Positions 40,382-49,980 of a DNA stretch of 64,000 nt are shown here, piece after piece. The stretch is from positions 3,410,001 through 3,474,000 of the forward strand of contig NZ_LBGV01000001.1 in assembly GCF_001274635.1 (NCBI RefSeq), in the 5' to 3' direction. Origin of the DNA: Persicobacter sp. CCB-QB2 (lineage in GTDB: Bacteria; Bacteroidota; Bacteroidia; Cytophagales; Cyclobacteriaceae). The position numbers and the translations under genes were made by a program. Position 1 is the first letter of the stretch. Each line of letters begins with the position of its first letter. The notes below the pieces were generated by a model. It had not been told where the DNA came from and made no database searches. It worked only from the letters and a program-made list of their open reading frames with translations.

Positions 40382-41089
40382 ATGGTGTTGTGGTCAATCG
40401 CTTTTTTAATCGGCCTGATGGGCAGTATGCACTGCATTGGCATGTGTGGCCCGATCAGTATGGCTTTGCCGATGCCGGACCGGAAGTTGGGAACGGTACT
40501 GAAGGTTACGCTGATGTACAATCTGGCAAGGAGCTTCAGCTATATGTTGCTGGGTGCCCTGCTCGGTATCATTGGCTTTGGATTCAGTTTGGCCGGAACG
40601 CAACAAGTCCTCTCCATCGTCATGGGCGCATTGATGTTGGTAGTGATTTTATTACCCCAAAAATACCGCCTTCGATTGGAGCAGGCCGCCGGGAATCCAG
40701 TGGCAGGAAAGATTAAGAAAGGTTTCGGCTATTTTTTCAAAAAAAGAACCACGCTGGCCTTTGCCGGAGTTGGATTCCTAAATGGGTTTTTGCCTTGTGG
40801 ACTCGTCTATATGGCGCTTGCAGGCGCTTTGGCCATCGGCGACTGGCAACAATCTGCCCTGTACATGGGCATTTTTGGACTAGGCACCTGGCCGATGATG
40901 GTGTCCGTAAATCTGGCAGGTAACTGGTGGGCGTCCAGTCAATGGCGCCATAAATTCTATAAAGCGGTACCCGTTTTCACCTTTGTGATTGCGGTGATGT
41001 TTATCCTCCGGGGGTTAAATCTCGGAATTCCCTATCTGAGCCCGGAGATTAGAGTCTCGGCAGGGGAGCAGATAGAGGCCTGTGATTGA
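40382..41089 (+). CDS. TauE/SafE-like membrane protein of the cbb3 cluster
   Basis: 235 residues and about six membrane helices. The start (SIAFLIGLMGSMHCIGMCGPI) with HCIGMCG and the later LNGFLPCGLVYMALAGAL are typical of the DsbD/TauE-related proteins beside cbb3 genes, which are thought to take part in copper delivery. Both Cys pairs could bind copper. Located 10 bases after ccoH, so the last gene of the operon. Function is inferred from context. Confidence 0.85.
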   Translation: MVLWSIAFLIGLMGSMHCIGMCGPISMALPMPDRKLGTVLKVTLMYNLARSFSYMLLGALLGIIGFGFSLAGTQQVLSIVMGALMLVVILLPQKYRLRLEQAAGNPVAGKIKKGFGYFFKKRTTLAFAGVGFLNGFLPCGLVYMALAGALAIGDWQQSALYMGIFGLGTWPMMVSVNLAGNWWASSQWRHKFYKAVPVFTFVIAVMFILRGLNLGIPYLSPEIRVSAGEQIEACD

Positions 41090-41115
41090 TTTTTTAACTT
41101 AAATCCCCTGCGCCC

Positions 41116-41892
41116 ATGGAAGATTTCATTCAACTCACCTCAGAAAATATTGATCAGGAACATATTTGTTGCGCATTCTCAGACAAGAAATGCCAGGAGA
41201 GTTACGCGCTAAAGAAGGAATGGCTCAAACAGGAATTTGAAAATGGCTTTACCTTCATTCGGCTGGATGAAAGGGCCAAGGTGTTTCTGGAATATGTGCC
41301 GGCAGAAAATGCCTGGATTCCGGTTACCGCGCCGGAGTATCTGATGTTGAACTGCTTTTGGGTTTCAGGAAAATACAAGGGCAAAGGTTATGGAAAGGCC
41401 TTAATCCAAAAAGCAGTCGAGGAGGCGGATCAATCGGGCAAAAATGGCCTGGTAGCGGTGGTGGGCACCAAAAAGTTCCATTTTATGACCGACGGGAAAT
41501 GGTTGCAACGTCAGGGATTCGTGGAAGTGGAAAGGCTGGACAGTGGTTTTAGTCTTTTGGTAAAGAAAATCAAAACGAATGCCCCGGATCCTGTATTCAA
41601 TGCAAGTTGCCGGAGTGGCGAATGTGAGGAAAATGAAGGACTGGTGGCCTATTATTCTCATCGTTGTCCTTTTGCGGAATATCATGTGCAGCACTCCTTA
41701 CAGGCCACCGCAGAAAGCAAAGGAATCCCTTTAAAATTGATCCGGTTGGAATCCAAAATGCAGGCGCAAAATTGCCCCTCCCCTGCCACGATCTTTAGTC
41801 TTTTTTATCAAGGAAAATTCCTCACCACTGATTTGAGTGTATGTATGGAAGCCCGCTTTGATAAATTCATGAGCAAGTTGCAATTGCTTTAG
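41116..41892 (+). CDS. GNAT acetyltransferase with YoaP-like C-terminal domain
   Basis: 258 residues. The N-terminal half is a GNAT fold with the acetyl-CoA motif WVSGKYKGKGYGKALIQKA. The C-terminal half (about 165-258) resembles YoaP, with SCRSGECEENEG and YYSHRCPFAEYHV, where paired Cys residues suggest a thioredoxin-like or metal-binding site. It follows the cbb3 genes by 26 bases on the same strand and may share their transcript. Substrate unknown. Confidence 0.85.
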   Translation: MEDFIQLTSENIDQEHICCAFSDKKCQESYALKKEWLKQEFENGFTFIRLDERAKVFLEYVPAENAWIPVTAPEYLMLNCFWVSGKYKGKGYGKALIQKAVEEADQSGKNGLVAVVGTKKFHFMTDGKWLQRQGFVEVERLDSGFSLLVKKIKTNAPDPVFNASCRSGECEENEGLVAYYSHRCPFAEYHVQHSLQATAESKGIPLKLIRLESKMQAQNCPSPATIFSLFYQGKFLTTDLSVCMEARFDKFMSKLQLL

Positions 41893-42273
41893 CTAGTCAT
41901 CCGGTATTTGTAGGTCACCATGCTGTGGCATAACCTGAATTAAAAGCCGCTAAGTGAGGTGGTGTGATTAACTAATTTATTAATAATGGTTTATGGGTTG
42001 GTTTTCGCAGCCCGAATCTGGGAGGGCTTGTATTTCGTCATTTACCTGTTTCCTTGGAAAAACCGAACAAGGTACGCCTACCTTCATTTTATTGCCTTGT
42101 AGCTAAACGTGGAATTAAGAATGATTATCCGGCTTAGGGATGGAGGTATTGTTGAAGCTCATTTTGGCAAGTGCGGAGTATTGCTGATTTTAGAGGTTTT
42201 TCCGCCAAAATAGCGACTACCGACAGCCCGCCCTGAGCCAGCGAAGGGAAGCCCCTGAAAAAAAAATTAATTA
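41893..42273. other. Intergenic DNA with one REP-like fragment
   Basis: About 380 bases with no credible gene. CCCTGAGCCAGCGAAGGG at 42231-42248 looks like the core of the widespread bacterial REP-type palindrome (CCCTTCG...CTCAGGG). The rest shows nothing recognisable, though it could contain decayed sequence. Confidence 0.35.
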
Positions 42274-42918
42274 ATGAAGACGAAGAAAGTTAGAGGACAT
42301 AGAAGAAGGTGGCGGGCAATTGACCATTGGGTTGAGTATGATAGACACCTTGATTTGGGCTATCTCCGGCAATATCAGCGGGCATATACGAAAATCGGTG
42401 TTCGTCCTTGGAATGGAATTTCCATTACGGAGAGTGAATTTGCCGAAGTCCGTAAAAAGACCCGGATCAAAATGCTGGAAGGCTTGATGGAGATTTACGA
42501 TGATTGGAAAAGGGATTTGGAAGCAATGGGAGTGCCTTATTATTTGAAAATTTGGTGGTATGAACCCCGGGTTTCGCAATCTCAGGTGGTGGCTGCGATA
42601 GGAGAGTCTATAAATTACTATGAAAGCATTTTTTATAAGCCAAAAGGTAGTGAGGAAAAGCGACCAACAGGAATTTTATTAAATGAACCAGCTTCTGATT
42701 TTAGGTGGAGTTATCATTGGGATGAAGATCACTGGGATAATGGCCAGCAAACCGAAGGGATTTATGATTCTGAGGAGGAATATGATTGGGAGCGAAAATG
42801 GCTGGAGAAAATCAAGCGGAAGCCTCATCGAATATCCAAGATTATTGCCCCTGATGGAGAAGAAGTTGAACTTTATTCTTTCAGAAGAGGAGTGGTTTGG
42901 GTGGGTGAATTTGAATAA
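42274..42918 (+). CDS. Hypothetical protein, Trp- and charge-rich
   Basis: 214 residues, soluble, no signal peptide. It is unusually rich in Trp, Tyr, Glu and Lys (for example VPYYLKIWWYEPRVSQSQVV and SYHWDEDHWDNGQ). The N terminus is basic (MKTKKVRGHRRRWRAIDHW). I do not recognise a family. The gene is isolated between a REP-like remnant and a convergent AAA ATPase gene, which suggests accessory DNA. No catalytic motif stands out. Confidence 0.6.
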   Translation: MKTKKVRGHRRRWRAIDHWVEYDRHLDLGYLRQYQRAYTKIGVRPWNGISITESEFAEVRKKTRIKMLEGLMEIYDDWKRDLEAMGVPYYLKIWWYEPRVSQSQVVAAIGESINYYESIFYKPKGSEEKRPTGILLNEPASDFRWSYHWDEDHWDNGQQTEGIYDSEEEYDWERKWLEKIKRKPHRISKIIAPDGEEVELYSFRRGVVWVGEFE

Positions 42919-42996
42919 AATTTTTCTTTGAAATATAAGTGCGAACAGATGCGTCTTCGAGCCTCTGTTCACACTTTTGGTTGAAGGTATTTTTTG

Positions 42997-44124
42997 CTAA
43001 TACAACAACCCCAATGCCCAAAGGGGAATATTCCGCTCCTCCCCTTTCTCTATCAAAGGATTGACTTTTATGGCTTCGGTAAGGGCTTTCAATTCTTTCT
43101 TACTTCTGGCTTTTTCCCCCACGGCCAGCACCAGCTTTTCATCTACCAAAAAATCTCCGGATTCGGGACTAGCCAATTCATGTTTCACCTTTAAATGTGT
43201 AAAAGCGAAGGCCTCATACAGGTTTTGTGGGGATTGGTTTTTGATGATTTCCCGATACGTGCTCAGGTTTCCGAAAAATAATTTATCTACAGGCCGGATG
43301 GCCTTGATGCCTTTGGTGGCCTTTTTTAGAAAATGAATGATTTCGGCCTGTTCCAATAATTGTAATAGTTCATTAAGAGATGGCCGGCTCATGTCAATGG
43401 CTAGAGCCAACTGTGAGGTGTTGGGCTTATCGGGAGCCTGATTGGCTAAAAGGTAACACAGGTGCTTCAGTTTAAATCCCGTGCTGGCTTTTAATTGTGC
43501 GAATTGTACCAGCTCCCTTTCCAGACTCAGTCCCAAGTCTTCCAAGGCATCCCCTTGATTAAAATGATGCAGATAATCTTCAAATAGCGCCAGCGGTCGG
43601 ATTTTGGATTTTTCCAGCCAGTCCAAATATTGATGGGACAGGATTTCCTCTAAAGTGAGTGGAGGTGCCGTAATTTGGTGTTTGACCGCAAGATATTCCC
43701 GGAATGAAAAAGAGGGAAGCTGATAGATTTTTCCATCGCTCTGAATGGCAGTAAATTTCCGGTGATGCTGATGGATGGGCGGAATACTGAATATAATCTG
43801 GAATTTGGGCAAGGCTTTCCGGATGCTGATGAGCTGACTGATCCAGTCTGGCTGTCGGTGGAAATCATCAATAAAGGCGCTGTTCCCTCCTCTGGCCTCA
43901 AAGAGCGTGAGATGATCTAATATTTGCTCATGGGTGAATTTAAAATCTCCGGCATTCAAATAAAGGGCTTTATCTCCAAAATCATCCTTTTTGAGTTGCA
44001 GGAAGGAGGTTTTGCCTGAAGCCTGCCCTCCAATGATACCAATTAAAGGGTGCTTCCAATCAATTTGTTGATCAATAAAGCGAGAAATGAGGCCCGTTTG
44101 CACCGGGAGAAGAAGTGTACTCAT
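42997..44124 (-). CDS. AAA ATPase of the AAA_14/DUF4143 type
   Basis: 375 residues from the ATG at 44124. The P-loop is IGIIGGQASGKTSFL (near residue 35), Walker B is NSAFIDDFHR, and a sensor-like segment follows (FQIIFSIPPI). After SFSFREYLAV, a typical AAA_14 element, comes a helical region and a winged-helix-like stretch (SMSRPSLNELLQLLEQAEII-like) leading into a DUF4143-type C terminus (FLVDEKLVLAVGEKARSKKE). Such ATPases are common in Bacteroidota and mostly uncharacterised. It is monocistronic. Confidence 0.85.
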   Translation of the reverse strand: MSTLLLPVQTGLISRFIDQQIDWKHPLIGIIGGQASGKTSFLQLKKDDFGDKALYLNAGDFKFTHEQILDHLTLFEARGGNSAFIDDFHRQPDWISQLISIRKALPKFQIIFSIPPIHQHHRKFTAIQSDGKIYQLPSFSFREYLAVKHQITAPPLTLEEILSHQYLDWLEKSKIRPLALFEDYLHHFNQGDALEDLGLSLERELVQFAQLKASTGFKLKHLCYLLANQAPDKPNTSQLALAIDMSRPSLNELLQLLEQAEIIHFLKKATKGIKAIRPVDKLFFGNLSTYREIIKNQSPQNLYEAFAFTHLKVKHELASPESGDFLVDEKLVLAVGEKARSKKELKALTEAIKVNPLIEKGEERNIPLWALGLLY

Positions 44125-44148
44125 GTCTGATAATTTAAAAAATTGCAA

Positions 44149-44718
44149 AGGATACCTTTATAATGAGTAAAAATACTGCGATCCAATTTAGCATATTTTG
44201 AGATAATTGTAAGTTGTAATTTTCACAATTGATGCTTCTTTTTCTAAACTAATTATGAATCGCTTCTGTAGCGGTTTAGGAGTGAAAAATATCAGACTGT
44301 TGAGTTTTGTATATTAGGGATATCGGTGATTTTTTTTGCGAATTAAACTTTGGCATTCCATAGTCTTTATTGGCAACTTATTCAATCACCTTTAGAGTAG
44401 CTAATTAGGGATTGGTATCGATTTTTATAGAATTCGGTATTGACTCCATAATGATAATTTTAGTTTACACTTTTTAATTAATTATGGTCAATATAATGGT
44501 CTTTAATTCATTGTTTTGATTGGGTCAGAAAAAGCTTCATTTGTCTCATTCTGCGCATCTTTCCGGACTTGATCAGAAATTTTTAACAATGGCGTTTTTT
44601 TTAGCTATCGGGAATGCCTTTAAACTGAAGTTTGTCATGTTTTGGGATAGGAGGAATCAATTGAAATATTGGCATAAACCCGTAAAACGGGCAATTTTAA
44701 TGATAATTATCAGTTGTA
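44149..44718. other. Intergenic DNA upstream of glyA
   Basis: About 570 AT-rich bases between the divergent ATPase and glyA. A short open frame at 44520-44759 has no start signal and unusual composition, so I do not call it. No hairpin with T run is seen. Confidence 0.5.
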
Positions 44719-44749
44719 TTGTTTGTCAAAGGCAGATCTGCTATTTTTG
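44719..44749 (+). promoter_or_regulatory. Candidate glyA promoter
   Basis: TATTTTTG at 44742-44749 is a perfect TAnnTTTG. TTG at 44719-44721 lies at the right distance for a partial -33 box, and an alternative TTTG at 44722 has a short spacer. Confidence 0.4.
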
Positions 44750-44783
44750 CGGGATCTAAAATATAACCATACCACTCACGGTC

Positions 44784-46052
44784 ATGACAAGAGACAACGT
44801 AATTTTTGATCTGATTGCCAAAGAGCAACAAAGACAGGAAGAGGGCATTGAGTTGATTGCCTCGGAAAACTTCACTTCTCTCCAGGTGATGGAGGCGATG
44901 GGAAGTGTGTTGACGAATAAATACGCGGAAGGATTGCCTAAGAAACGTTACTACGGCGGTTGCCAGGTAGTGGATGAAATTGAGCAATTAGCGATTGATC
45001 GTGCGAAGGAATTGTTTGCCGCGAACTGGGCAAACGTTCAGCCTCACTCCGGGGCGCAGGCGAATGCGGCAGTCATGTTGGCAATTTTGAATCCTGGTGA
45101 TAGCATTTTGGGTTTTGACCTTTCTCATGGTGGTCACTTAACTCATGGCTCTCCGGTGAATTTTTCTGGTAAAACTTACAAGCCCCATTTTTATGGCGTA
45201 GAGAAAGAGACCGGTATCATCGATATGGACAAGGTGGAGGCTACTGCTAAAGAGGTAATGCCGAAACTGATCATTTGTGGTGCTTCTGCATACAGCCGTG
45301 ACTGGGATTATGCGCGTTTCCGTGAAATCGCAGATGAGGTAGGGGCTACCCTTTTGGCGGATATTTCTCATCCGGCAGGTTTGATCGCACGTGGCTTGTT
45401 GAATGACCCACTAGATCATTGTCATATTGTAACGACCACTACTCACAAAACTTTGCGTGGTCCACGTGGAGGTTTGATCTTGACGCGTGAGGAGATGCCG
45501 AACCCTAAAGGGGATACTACTCCAAAAGGAGAGGTTCGTAGCCTGAATGCGCAACTGGATATGGCCGTATTCCCGGGTACGCAGGGTGGTCCTTTGGAGC
45601 ACGTGATTGCAGCCAAAGCAGTGGCTTTCCAAGAAGCTTTGAGTGATGAGTATATGGATTACGTTTACCAGGTGAAGAAAAATGCAACCGCCATGGCGAA
45701 AGCATTTGTGGAGCGTGGTTACGATATCATTTCCGGTGGTACGGATAACCACTGTATGTTGATTGACCTGCGTTCTAAAGGTTTGACTGGTAAATTAGCG
45801 GAAAATACATTGGTAAAAGCGGACATCACCATTAATAAAAATATGGTGCCGTTTGATGATAAATCTCCATTTGTCACTTCCGGTATGCGTGTGGGTACAG
45901 CAGCAGTAACTTCCCGAGGTATGAAAGAAGCCGATATGGAGCAGATTGTCGCATTTATTGATGCGGTATTGACTGATCCGGAAAATGAAGCAAATCTTGC
46001 GAAGGTAAAAGGCGAGATCAACGCCTGGATGAAAAACTTCCCATTGTATTAA
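44784..46052 (+). CDS. glyA: Serine hydroxymethyltransferase
   Basis: GlyA converts serine and tetrahydrofolate to glycine and methylene-tetrahydrofolate with pyridoxal phosphate. The 422-residue protein has [54 protein letters not shown] and the PLP-Lys segment [14 protein letters not shown]. Length and all key motifs are normal. It stands alone, followed by a long GC-rich terminator. Confidence 0.98.
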   Translation: MTRDNVIFDLIAKEQQRQEEGIELIASENFTSLQVMEAMGSVLTNKYAEGLPKKRYYGGCQVVDEIEQLAIDRAKELFAANWANVQPHSGAQANAAVMLAILNPGDSILGFDLSHGGHLTHGSPVNFSGKTYKPHFYGVEKETGIIDMDKVEATAKEVMPKLIICGASAYSRDWDYARFREIADEVGATLLADISHPAGLIARGLLNDPLDHCHIVTTTTHKTLRGPRGGLILTREEMPNPKGDTTPKGEVRSLNAQLDMAVFPGTQGGPLEHVIAAKAVAFQEALSDEYMDYVYQVKKNATAMAKAFVERGYDIISGGTDNHCMLIDLRSKGLTGKLAENTLVKADITINKNMVPFDDKSPFVTSGMRVGTAAVTSRGMKEADMEQIVAFIDAVLTDPENEANLAKVKGEINAWMKNFPLY

Positions 46053-46078
46053 TTCTTACAGAATTTGAATAATATTCA

Positions 46079-46130
46079 GGGCGGGGCGAATAAATGCTTT
46101 TCGGGTGTTTATATGCCCCGTCCTTTTTTT
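46079..46130 (+). terminator. Terminator after glyA
   Basis: GGGCGGGGC pairs with GCCCCGTCC around a long loop, followed by seven T. Confidence 0.7.
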
Positions 46131-46216
46131 ATTTTCGCATTTGGGCTGCGAATTATTTCTATAGCAGCCGCTATGGTTTCAATCAACTATAATTCGGTTT
46201 TCCGAAAATTACTCGT

Positions 46217-47089
46217 ATGTCAATCAAGCAAGAACAGGATATGTCCTTTCTGGACCATTTGGAGGAGTTACGCTGGCATTTGATCCGCGCTTTTGCCTCT
46301 ATTTTTGTTTTTTCCATCATTGCTTTTCTTTCCAAGAATATTCTGTTCCATCATATCATTCTGGCACCTTCCAGATCTGATTTTTGGACTTACCGCATGT
46401 TTTGTGAATTGGGGCAGTATCTGACAGGCTCAGATGCTTTCTGTATAGAGGAGTTGCCTTTTATTCTACAATCTCGTCAGGTGACGGGGCAGTTTATGAT
46501 GCACGTGCAGTCTTCTTTTGTGGTAGGCTTGATTTTCGCTTTTCCTTATGCTTTTTGGGAAATATGGCGCTTTGTGGCCCCGGGATTATATGATGAAGAA
46601 AGAAATGCGGCACGTGGTGCTGTGTTTTTTGTAAGTCTTTTATTCGCCCTTGGCGTGATGTTTGGCTACTTCATGGTGTTGCCAATTTCGCTGAATTTTT
46701 TGTCCAATTATCAACTGGATCCAACTATTCAGAATGAATTTGACATTATCAGTTATATTGGTACCGTGACCATGGTCGTATTGGCCTGTGCGCTGATGTT
46801 CCAGCTTCCGGTGGTGATCTATTTCCTTACCAAGGCAGGTATTGTGACGCCGGCCATACTGGAGGCTTACCGAAAGCATGCATTTGTAGCTTTTTTAGTG
46901 GTTTCAGCCATTATTACTCCTCCGGATGTGGTCAGTCAGATTTTGCTTTCCATTCCTTTGGTAGTGCTATATGAGATCAGTATTGTGATTGCCAAGCGGA
47001 TCCAAAAGCGGGAGCAAAGCGAGGAATTGGTGGTATCTAAAAAGGAGCCGACAACCTATGACGGGCCTTTGGATCAGATGCCGGATTAA
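46217..47089 (+). CDS. tatC: Twin-arginine translocase subunit TatC
   Basis: TatC is the six-helix inner-membrane receptor for folded proteins with twin-arginine signals. 290 residues with the conserved N-terminal FLDHLEELRWHLIRA, FPYAFWEIWRFVAPGLYDEER with the signal-binding Glu region, and LPVVIYFLTKAGIVTP. An insertion of about 40 residues containing two Cys follows the first helix. rpiB follows after 41 bases and is probably in the same transcript. Confidence 0.96.
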   Translation: MSIKQEQDMSFLDHLEELRWHLIRAFASIFVFSIIAFLSKNILFHHIILAPSRSDFWTYRMFCELGQYLTGSDAFCIEELPFILQSRQVTGQFMMHVQSSFVVGLIFAFPYAFWEIWRFVAPGLYDEERNAARGAVFFVSLLFALGVMFGYFMVLPISLNFLSNYQLDPTIQNEFDIISYIGTVTMVVLACALMFQLPVVIYFLTKAGIVTPAILEAYRKHAFVAFLVVSAIITPPDVVSQILLSIPLVVLYEISIVIAKRIQKREQSEELVVSKKEPTTYDGPLDQMPD

Positions 47090-47130
47090 TATTATTGAAG
47101 AGCATTTATTTCACATAAAACAGCATAAAG

Positions 47131-47565
47131 ATGTCTAAGAAAGTAGCAATTGGTGGTGATCACGCTTCTCCGGAATACAAAGCAGCCATCATTGAGCATT
47201 TGGAAGCAAAAGGCTTCGAGGTGAAAAATTATGGAACCAATTCTTTGGATTCAGTGGATTATCCTGATTTCGCGCATCCGGTAGCCAAGGGCGTGAATGA
47301 TGGCGAATTTGAGCGTGGTATTCTAATCTGTGGTTCTGGCAATGGCGTGGCCATGACGGCCAACAAATACCCAAATGTGCGTGCGGGTTTATGCTGGACG
47401 AAAGAGATTGTGACCTTGATCCGTCAGCATAATGATGCCAATATTTTGGTGCTTCCGGCGCGTTTCACGGCTAAGCAGCAGGTGATCGAAATGGTGGATG
47501 AGTTTTTCTCCATGGAGTTTGAAGGCGGTCGCCATCAGAACCGTGTAAATAAGATCTGTATCTGA
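47131..47565 (+). CDS. rpiB: Ribose 5-phosphate isomerase B
   Basis: RpiB interconverts ribose 5-phosphate and ribulose 5-phosphate in the pentose phosphate pathway. 144 residues with IGGDHASPEYKAAI near the start, YPDFAHPVA, and the catalytic Cys segment GILICGSGNGVAMTANK. The length is standard. It follows tatC by 41 bases. Confidence 0.96.
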   Translation: MSKKVAIGGDHASPEYKAAIIEHLEAKGFEVKNYGTNSLDSVDYPDFAHPVAKGVNDGEFERGILICGSGNGVAMTANKYPNVRAGLCWTKEIVTLIRQHNDANILVLPARFTAKQQVIEMVDEFFSMEFEGGRHQNRVNKICI

Positions 47566-47584
47566 TCAGCAACAGTAATGAAAT

Positions 47585-47618
47585 AAAAGCCGCTTCCGGA
47601 AAAGGGAGCGGCTTTATT
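47585..47618. terminator. Bidirectional terminator between rpiB and fic
   Basis: AAAGCCGCT pairs with AGCGGCTTT, giving a strong stem with a 12-base loop. The genes are convergent. Confidence 0.75.
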
Positions 47619-48711
47619 GTAATATGTTTTCTCCTTCCAGGATGGACATCAGGCGGTGGTTTAAATAAAGCTTCTCCTTTCCTACCCGCACGGATTTTAA
47701 ATAGCCGGCTTTCTCCAGTTTGATCAAATAGTTCCCCACTGTTTTAGCCGTGCCAAGCTCTGCCTCTACCAATGTCTGTCTTTTAGAATAGGGGAGTTTA
47801 AATAATACCTCCATCAGGGTATAGCTATGGAATTTAGGGAACTCTGCCTTAATGGCCTCCGATGTTTTCTCCATTAACTCAATCACCGATTCCATCCGGA
47901 ATAAGGCCTGTTTGGCGGTAATCTCCACCATATCGAGCATATACAGGATGAAATCTTCCCAGGCCTCTTTTTCTGTTACTGCTCTAAGCTTTTTGTAATA
48001 GGACTCCCTTTCTTTTAAAATATATTCACTCAGAAAAAGGGCGGGGATATCCAACAGTTTATTTTGCTTTAAATATAATAGGAAAAGAATTCTTCCGGTT
48101 CTACCGTTTCCGTCGCTGAAGGGATGTATGGCTTCAAATTGGTAGTGCATCAGGCTCATTTTGATCAAAGGGTCCAGGTCATCCTCTGGATCATTAATGT
48201 ACCGTTCCCATGCTTTTAGTTTTTCCAGTATGGTCTCCTCTCCTTCTGGAGGCGTATAAACCACCTCGCCTCTGGAATTGGCTAATCTGGTACCCGGAAA
48301 ATCCCGGATGCCAGCCATGTTTTGCTTAATGCACTGCACAATTTTTATGCAAAGGTTAACGGTGATAAATGGCCTTTGCTCAAATTCTGTCATGCCTAAC
48401 CATAGTGCCTTTTTGTAATGGAAGATTTCCTTATTGGCCGGATTAGCGAAGCGCTTCTCCACCAATAGAGCCTTAAAAAGGTCATCATTGGTGGTAACAA
48501 TATTTTCAATTTCCGAGCTGGCCTTGGCTTCTTGTAAATAAAGAGTATCCAGGAAAAGGTTGGGGTTTGGCAGTTTGGTGAGCGCCCCGTTCAATTGCGC
48601 TAAGGCCCTGCTGGTAGTGACTAACTTCACCATGATATCCTTGGAATAAAGATCAATTTTAGGGGGTAATGGCGGGAGTGCATTATAAGGAAGATCTTTA
48701 TGATAAGTCAT
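47614..48711 (-). CDS. Fic-domain protein with autoinhibitory motif and winged-helix C terminus
   Basis: 365 residues. Fic proteins usually transfer AMP to hydroxyl side chains of target proteins. The N-terminal domain (YNALPPLPPKIDLYSKDI) is the Fic N-terminal type and holds the inhibitory helix SSEIEN (65-70), the class II [S/T]xxxE[G/N] pattern. The complete catalytic motif HPFSDGNGRTGR is at 196-207. Residues about 300-355 form a winged-helix-like region (LVEAELGTAKTVGNYLIKLE). It is thus probably a self-inhibited AMPylase that may regulate its own expression. The start lies directly beside the hairpin-repeat array at 48720-51410. Confidence 0.93.
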   Translation of the reverse strand: MTYHKDLPYNALPPLPPKIDLYSKDIMVKLVTTSRALAQLNGALTKLPNPNLFLDTLYLQEAKASSEIENIVTTNDDLFKALLVEKRFANPANKEIFHYKKALWLGMTEFEQRPFITVNLCIKIVQCIKQNMAGIRDFPGTRLANSRGEVVYTPPEGEETILEKLKAWERYINDPEDDLDPLIKMSLMHYQFEAIHPFSDGNGRTGRILFLLYLKQNKLLDIPALFLSEYILKERESYYKKLRAVTEKEAWEDFILYMLDMVEITAKQALFRMESVIELMEKTSEAIKAEFPKFHSYTLMEVLFKLPYSKRQTLVEAELGTAKTVGNYLIKLEKAGYLKSVRVGKEKLYLNHRLMSILEGENILQ

Positions 48712-48719
48712 GGCGATTT

Positions 48720-49883
48720 AAACAAGGGTAATTTTTTTCACTTTTTACTCTGCAAATAATAACGAGGGTAAACATCATTTTAGTTTCTCCTTTAAATGTA
48801 ATTTTTTCAGTTTTTTACTCTTTAAAAGTATAGCTGCTCCCTCAAAATGAGGGTAATTATTAATGAAAATTACCTTTTAGCTTTTTTCGAGTGTAGTATT
48901 ATGCCTAAACTTCGCTTCAAAGGTAAAAACTAGAATATTTTACTTTGCATTTTTTGATGAAGGTAAATGAATTCCTGTTAAGGTTCTGATTTTTAGGGCG
49001 GCCTATTTTTTGTAGGAATGCGGGCTGTTTTTGAGTTGCCAAAGAACTATTCCAAAGTGCAGCTCAAGATTACATGTTCTTACATCTATTTTATAACCAT
49101 TTCAAAGGTAATTTATTACAATAATCACCTTTGAGGGTGTTTCGAAGGTAATTCGGGTGCCAACACTAAAAGGGAGAGTAAAAGGAAAAGGATTTCACCC
49201 CACCCAAAGGTGAGAAGGTAGTAGTCCTTTTGGAAGAAACTAAGGTAAATCCCTCCAATATTCACCCTTAAGCGCAATAAAAGGGGGCAGGCCGCAACTC
49301 TTTTTGATTACCCATTTAAAAGCTACAAAATGATTAACTGGAAGGTAATAAATGTTAAAATTTACCTTTGAGGATGTTTCGAAGGTAATTCGGGTACCAA
49401 CACTAAAAGGGAGAGTAAAAGGAATAAGATTTTACCCTCCCAAAAGGTGAGAAGGTAGTAGTCCTTTTGGAAGAAACTAAGGTAAATCCCTCCAATATTC
49501 ACCCTTAAGCGCTCTTTGGATCGACCATTTTAAAGCTACATCATGATCAGTCGAAGGTAATAAATGATGAAATTTACCTTTGAAAATGTTTCGAAGGTAA
49601 AAATGGCTCCAATGTTAATATGGACAGTAAAAATAGAGAGTCTTTACACTTCCAAGCGGAAAAAAGGTAGATATCCTTCTGGAAAAAACGAAGGAAGCCC
49701 CTCCCATATTCACCCTATCGCGGAATTGAGGGAGAGACCAGGCTGAAGCGTTCTTTGGGTCGACCATTTTAAAGCTACATCATGCTTAACTGGAAGGTAA
49801 TAAATGATAGAATTTACCTTTGAGGGTGTTTCGAAGGTAAAAAGGGTTCCAATAATAATTTGAAGAGTAAAAATAGAGATTCC
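48720..49883. repeat. Array of GGTAA/TTACC hairpin repeats, left part
   Basis: Non-coding DNA upstream of fic with roughly 240-base units. Each unit starts with a hairpin TTACCTTTGA-N7-TCGAAGGTAA, usually preceded by a further AAGGTAA arm about 14 bases upstream. The hairpin ACCT is at 49127, 49364, 49576 and 49816, with a degenerate copy at 48872. Units at 49127 and 49364 are nearly identical over 100 bases or more; others are diverged. Near fic, GTAAT and TTTTTTACTC elements repeat at 48728 and 48798 with a 70-base period. No open frame is conserved among units. TACCTTTG in each hairpin also matches a -7 box. Confidence 0.85.
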
Positions 49884-49910
49884 TGGATTCTAATTTTAAG
49901 TGCAAGTTTT

Positions 49911-49943
49911 TTTGGCATAAAAAAAAGGTATCCGGTACCTTTG
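49911..49943 (+). promoter_or_regulatory. Transposase promoter with overlapping palindrome
   Basis: TTTG at 49911, a 21-base spacer and TACCTTTG at 49936 form a consensus Bacteroidota promoter. The palindrome AAAGGTA-TCCGG-TACCTTT (49924-49942) overlaps the -7 box and could be a binding site for the transposase or a host factor. Confidence 0.55.
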
Positions 49944-49980
49944 AAATTTAAATCTAATTGCACTTAAATAAGAAATAACA

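Noticed and set aside
42231..42248. Possible mobile-element end near the REP-like fragment
   Set aside because: Only one short palindrome is present, with no partner end or transposase, so I list it as REP-like only.
44520..44759. 79-codon frame upstream of glyA
   Set aside because: It overlaps the glyA promoter region, lacks a ribosome site and shows no protein-like pattern.
46065..46283. 72-codon frame between glyA and tatC
   Set aside because: It covers the glyA terminator and the start of tatC in another frame, so it is a shadow.
49564..49746. Open frame within the hairpin array
   Set aside because: It is not conserved between units; the corresponding frames in other units contain stops.
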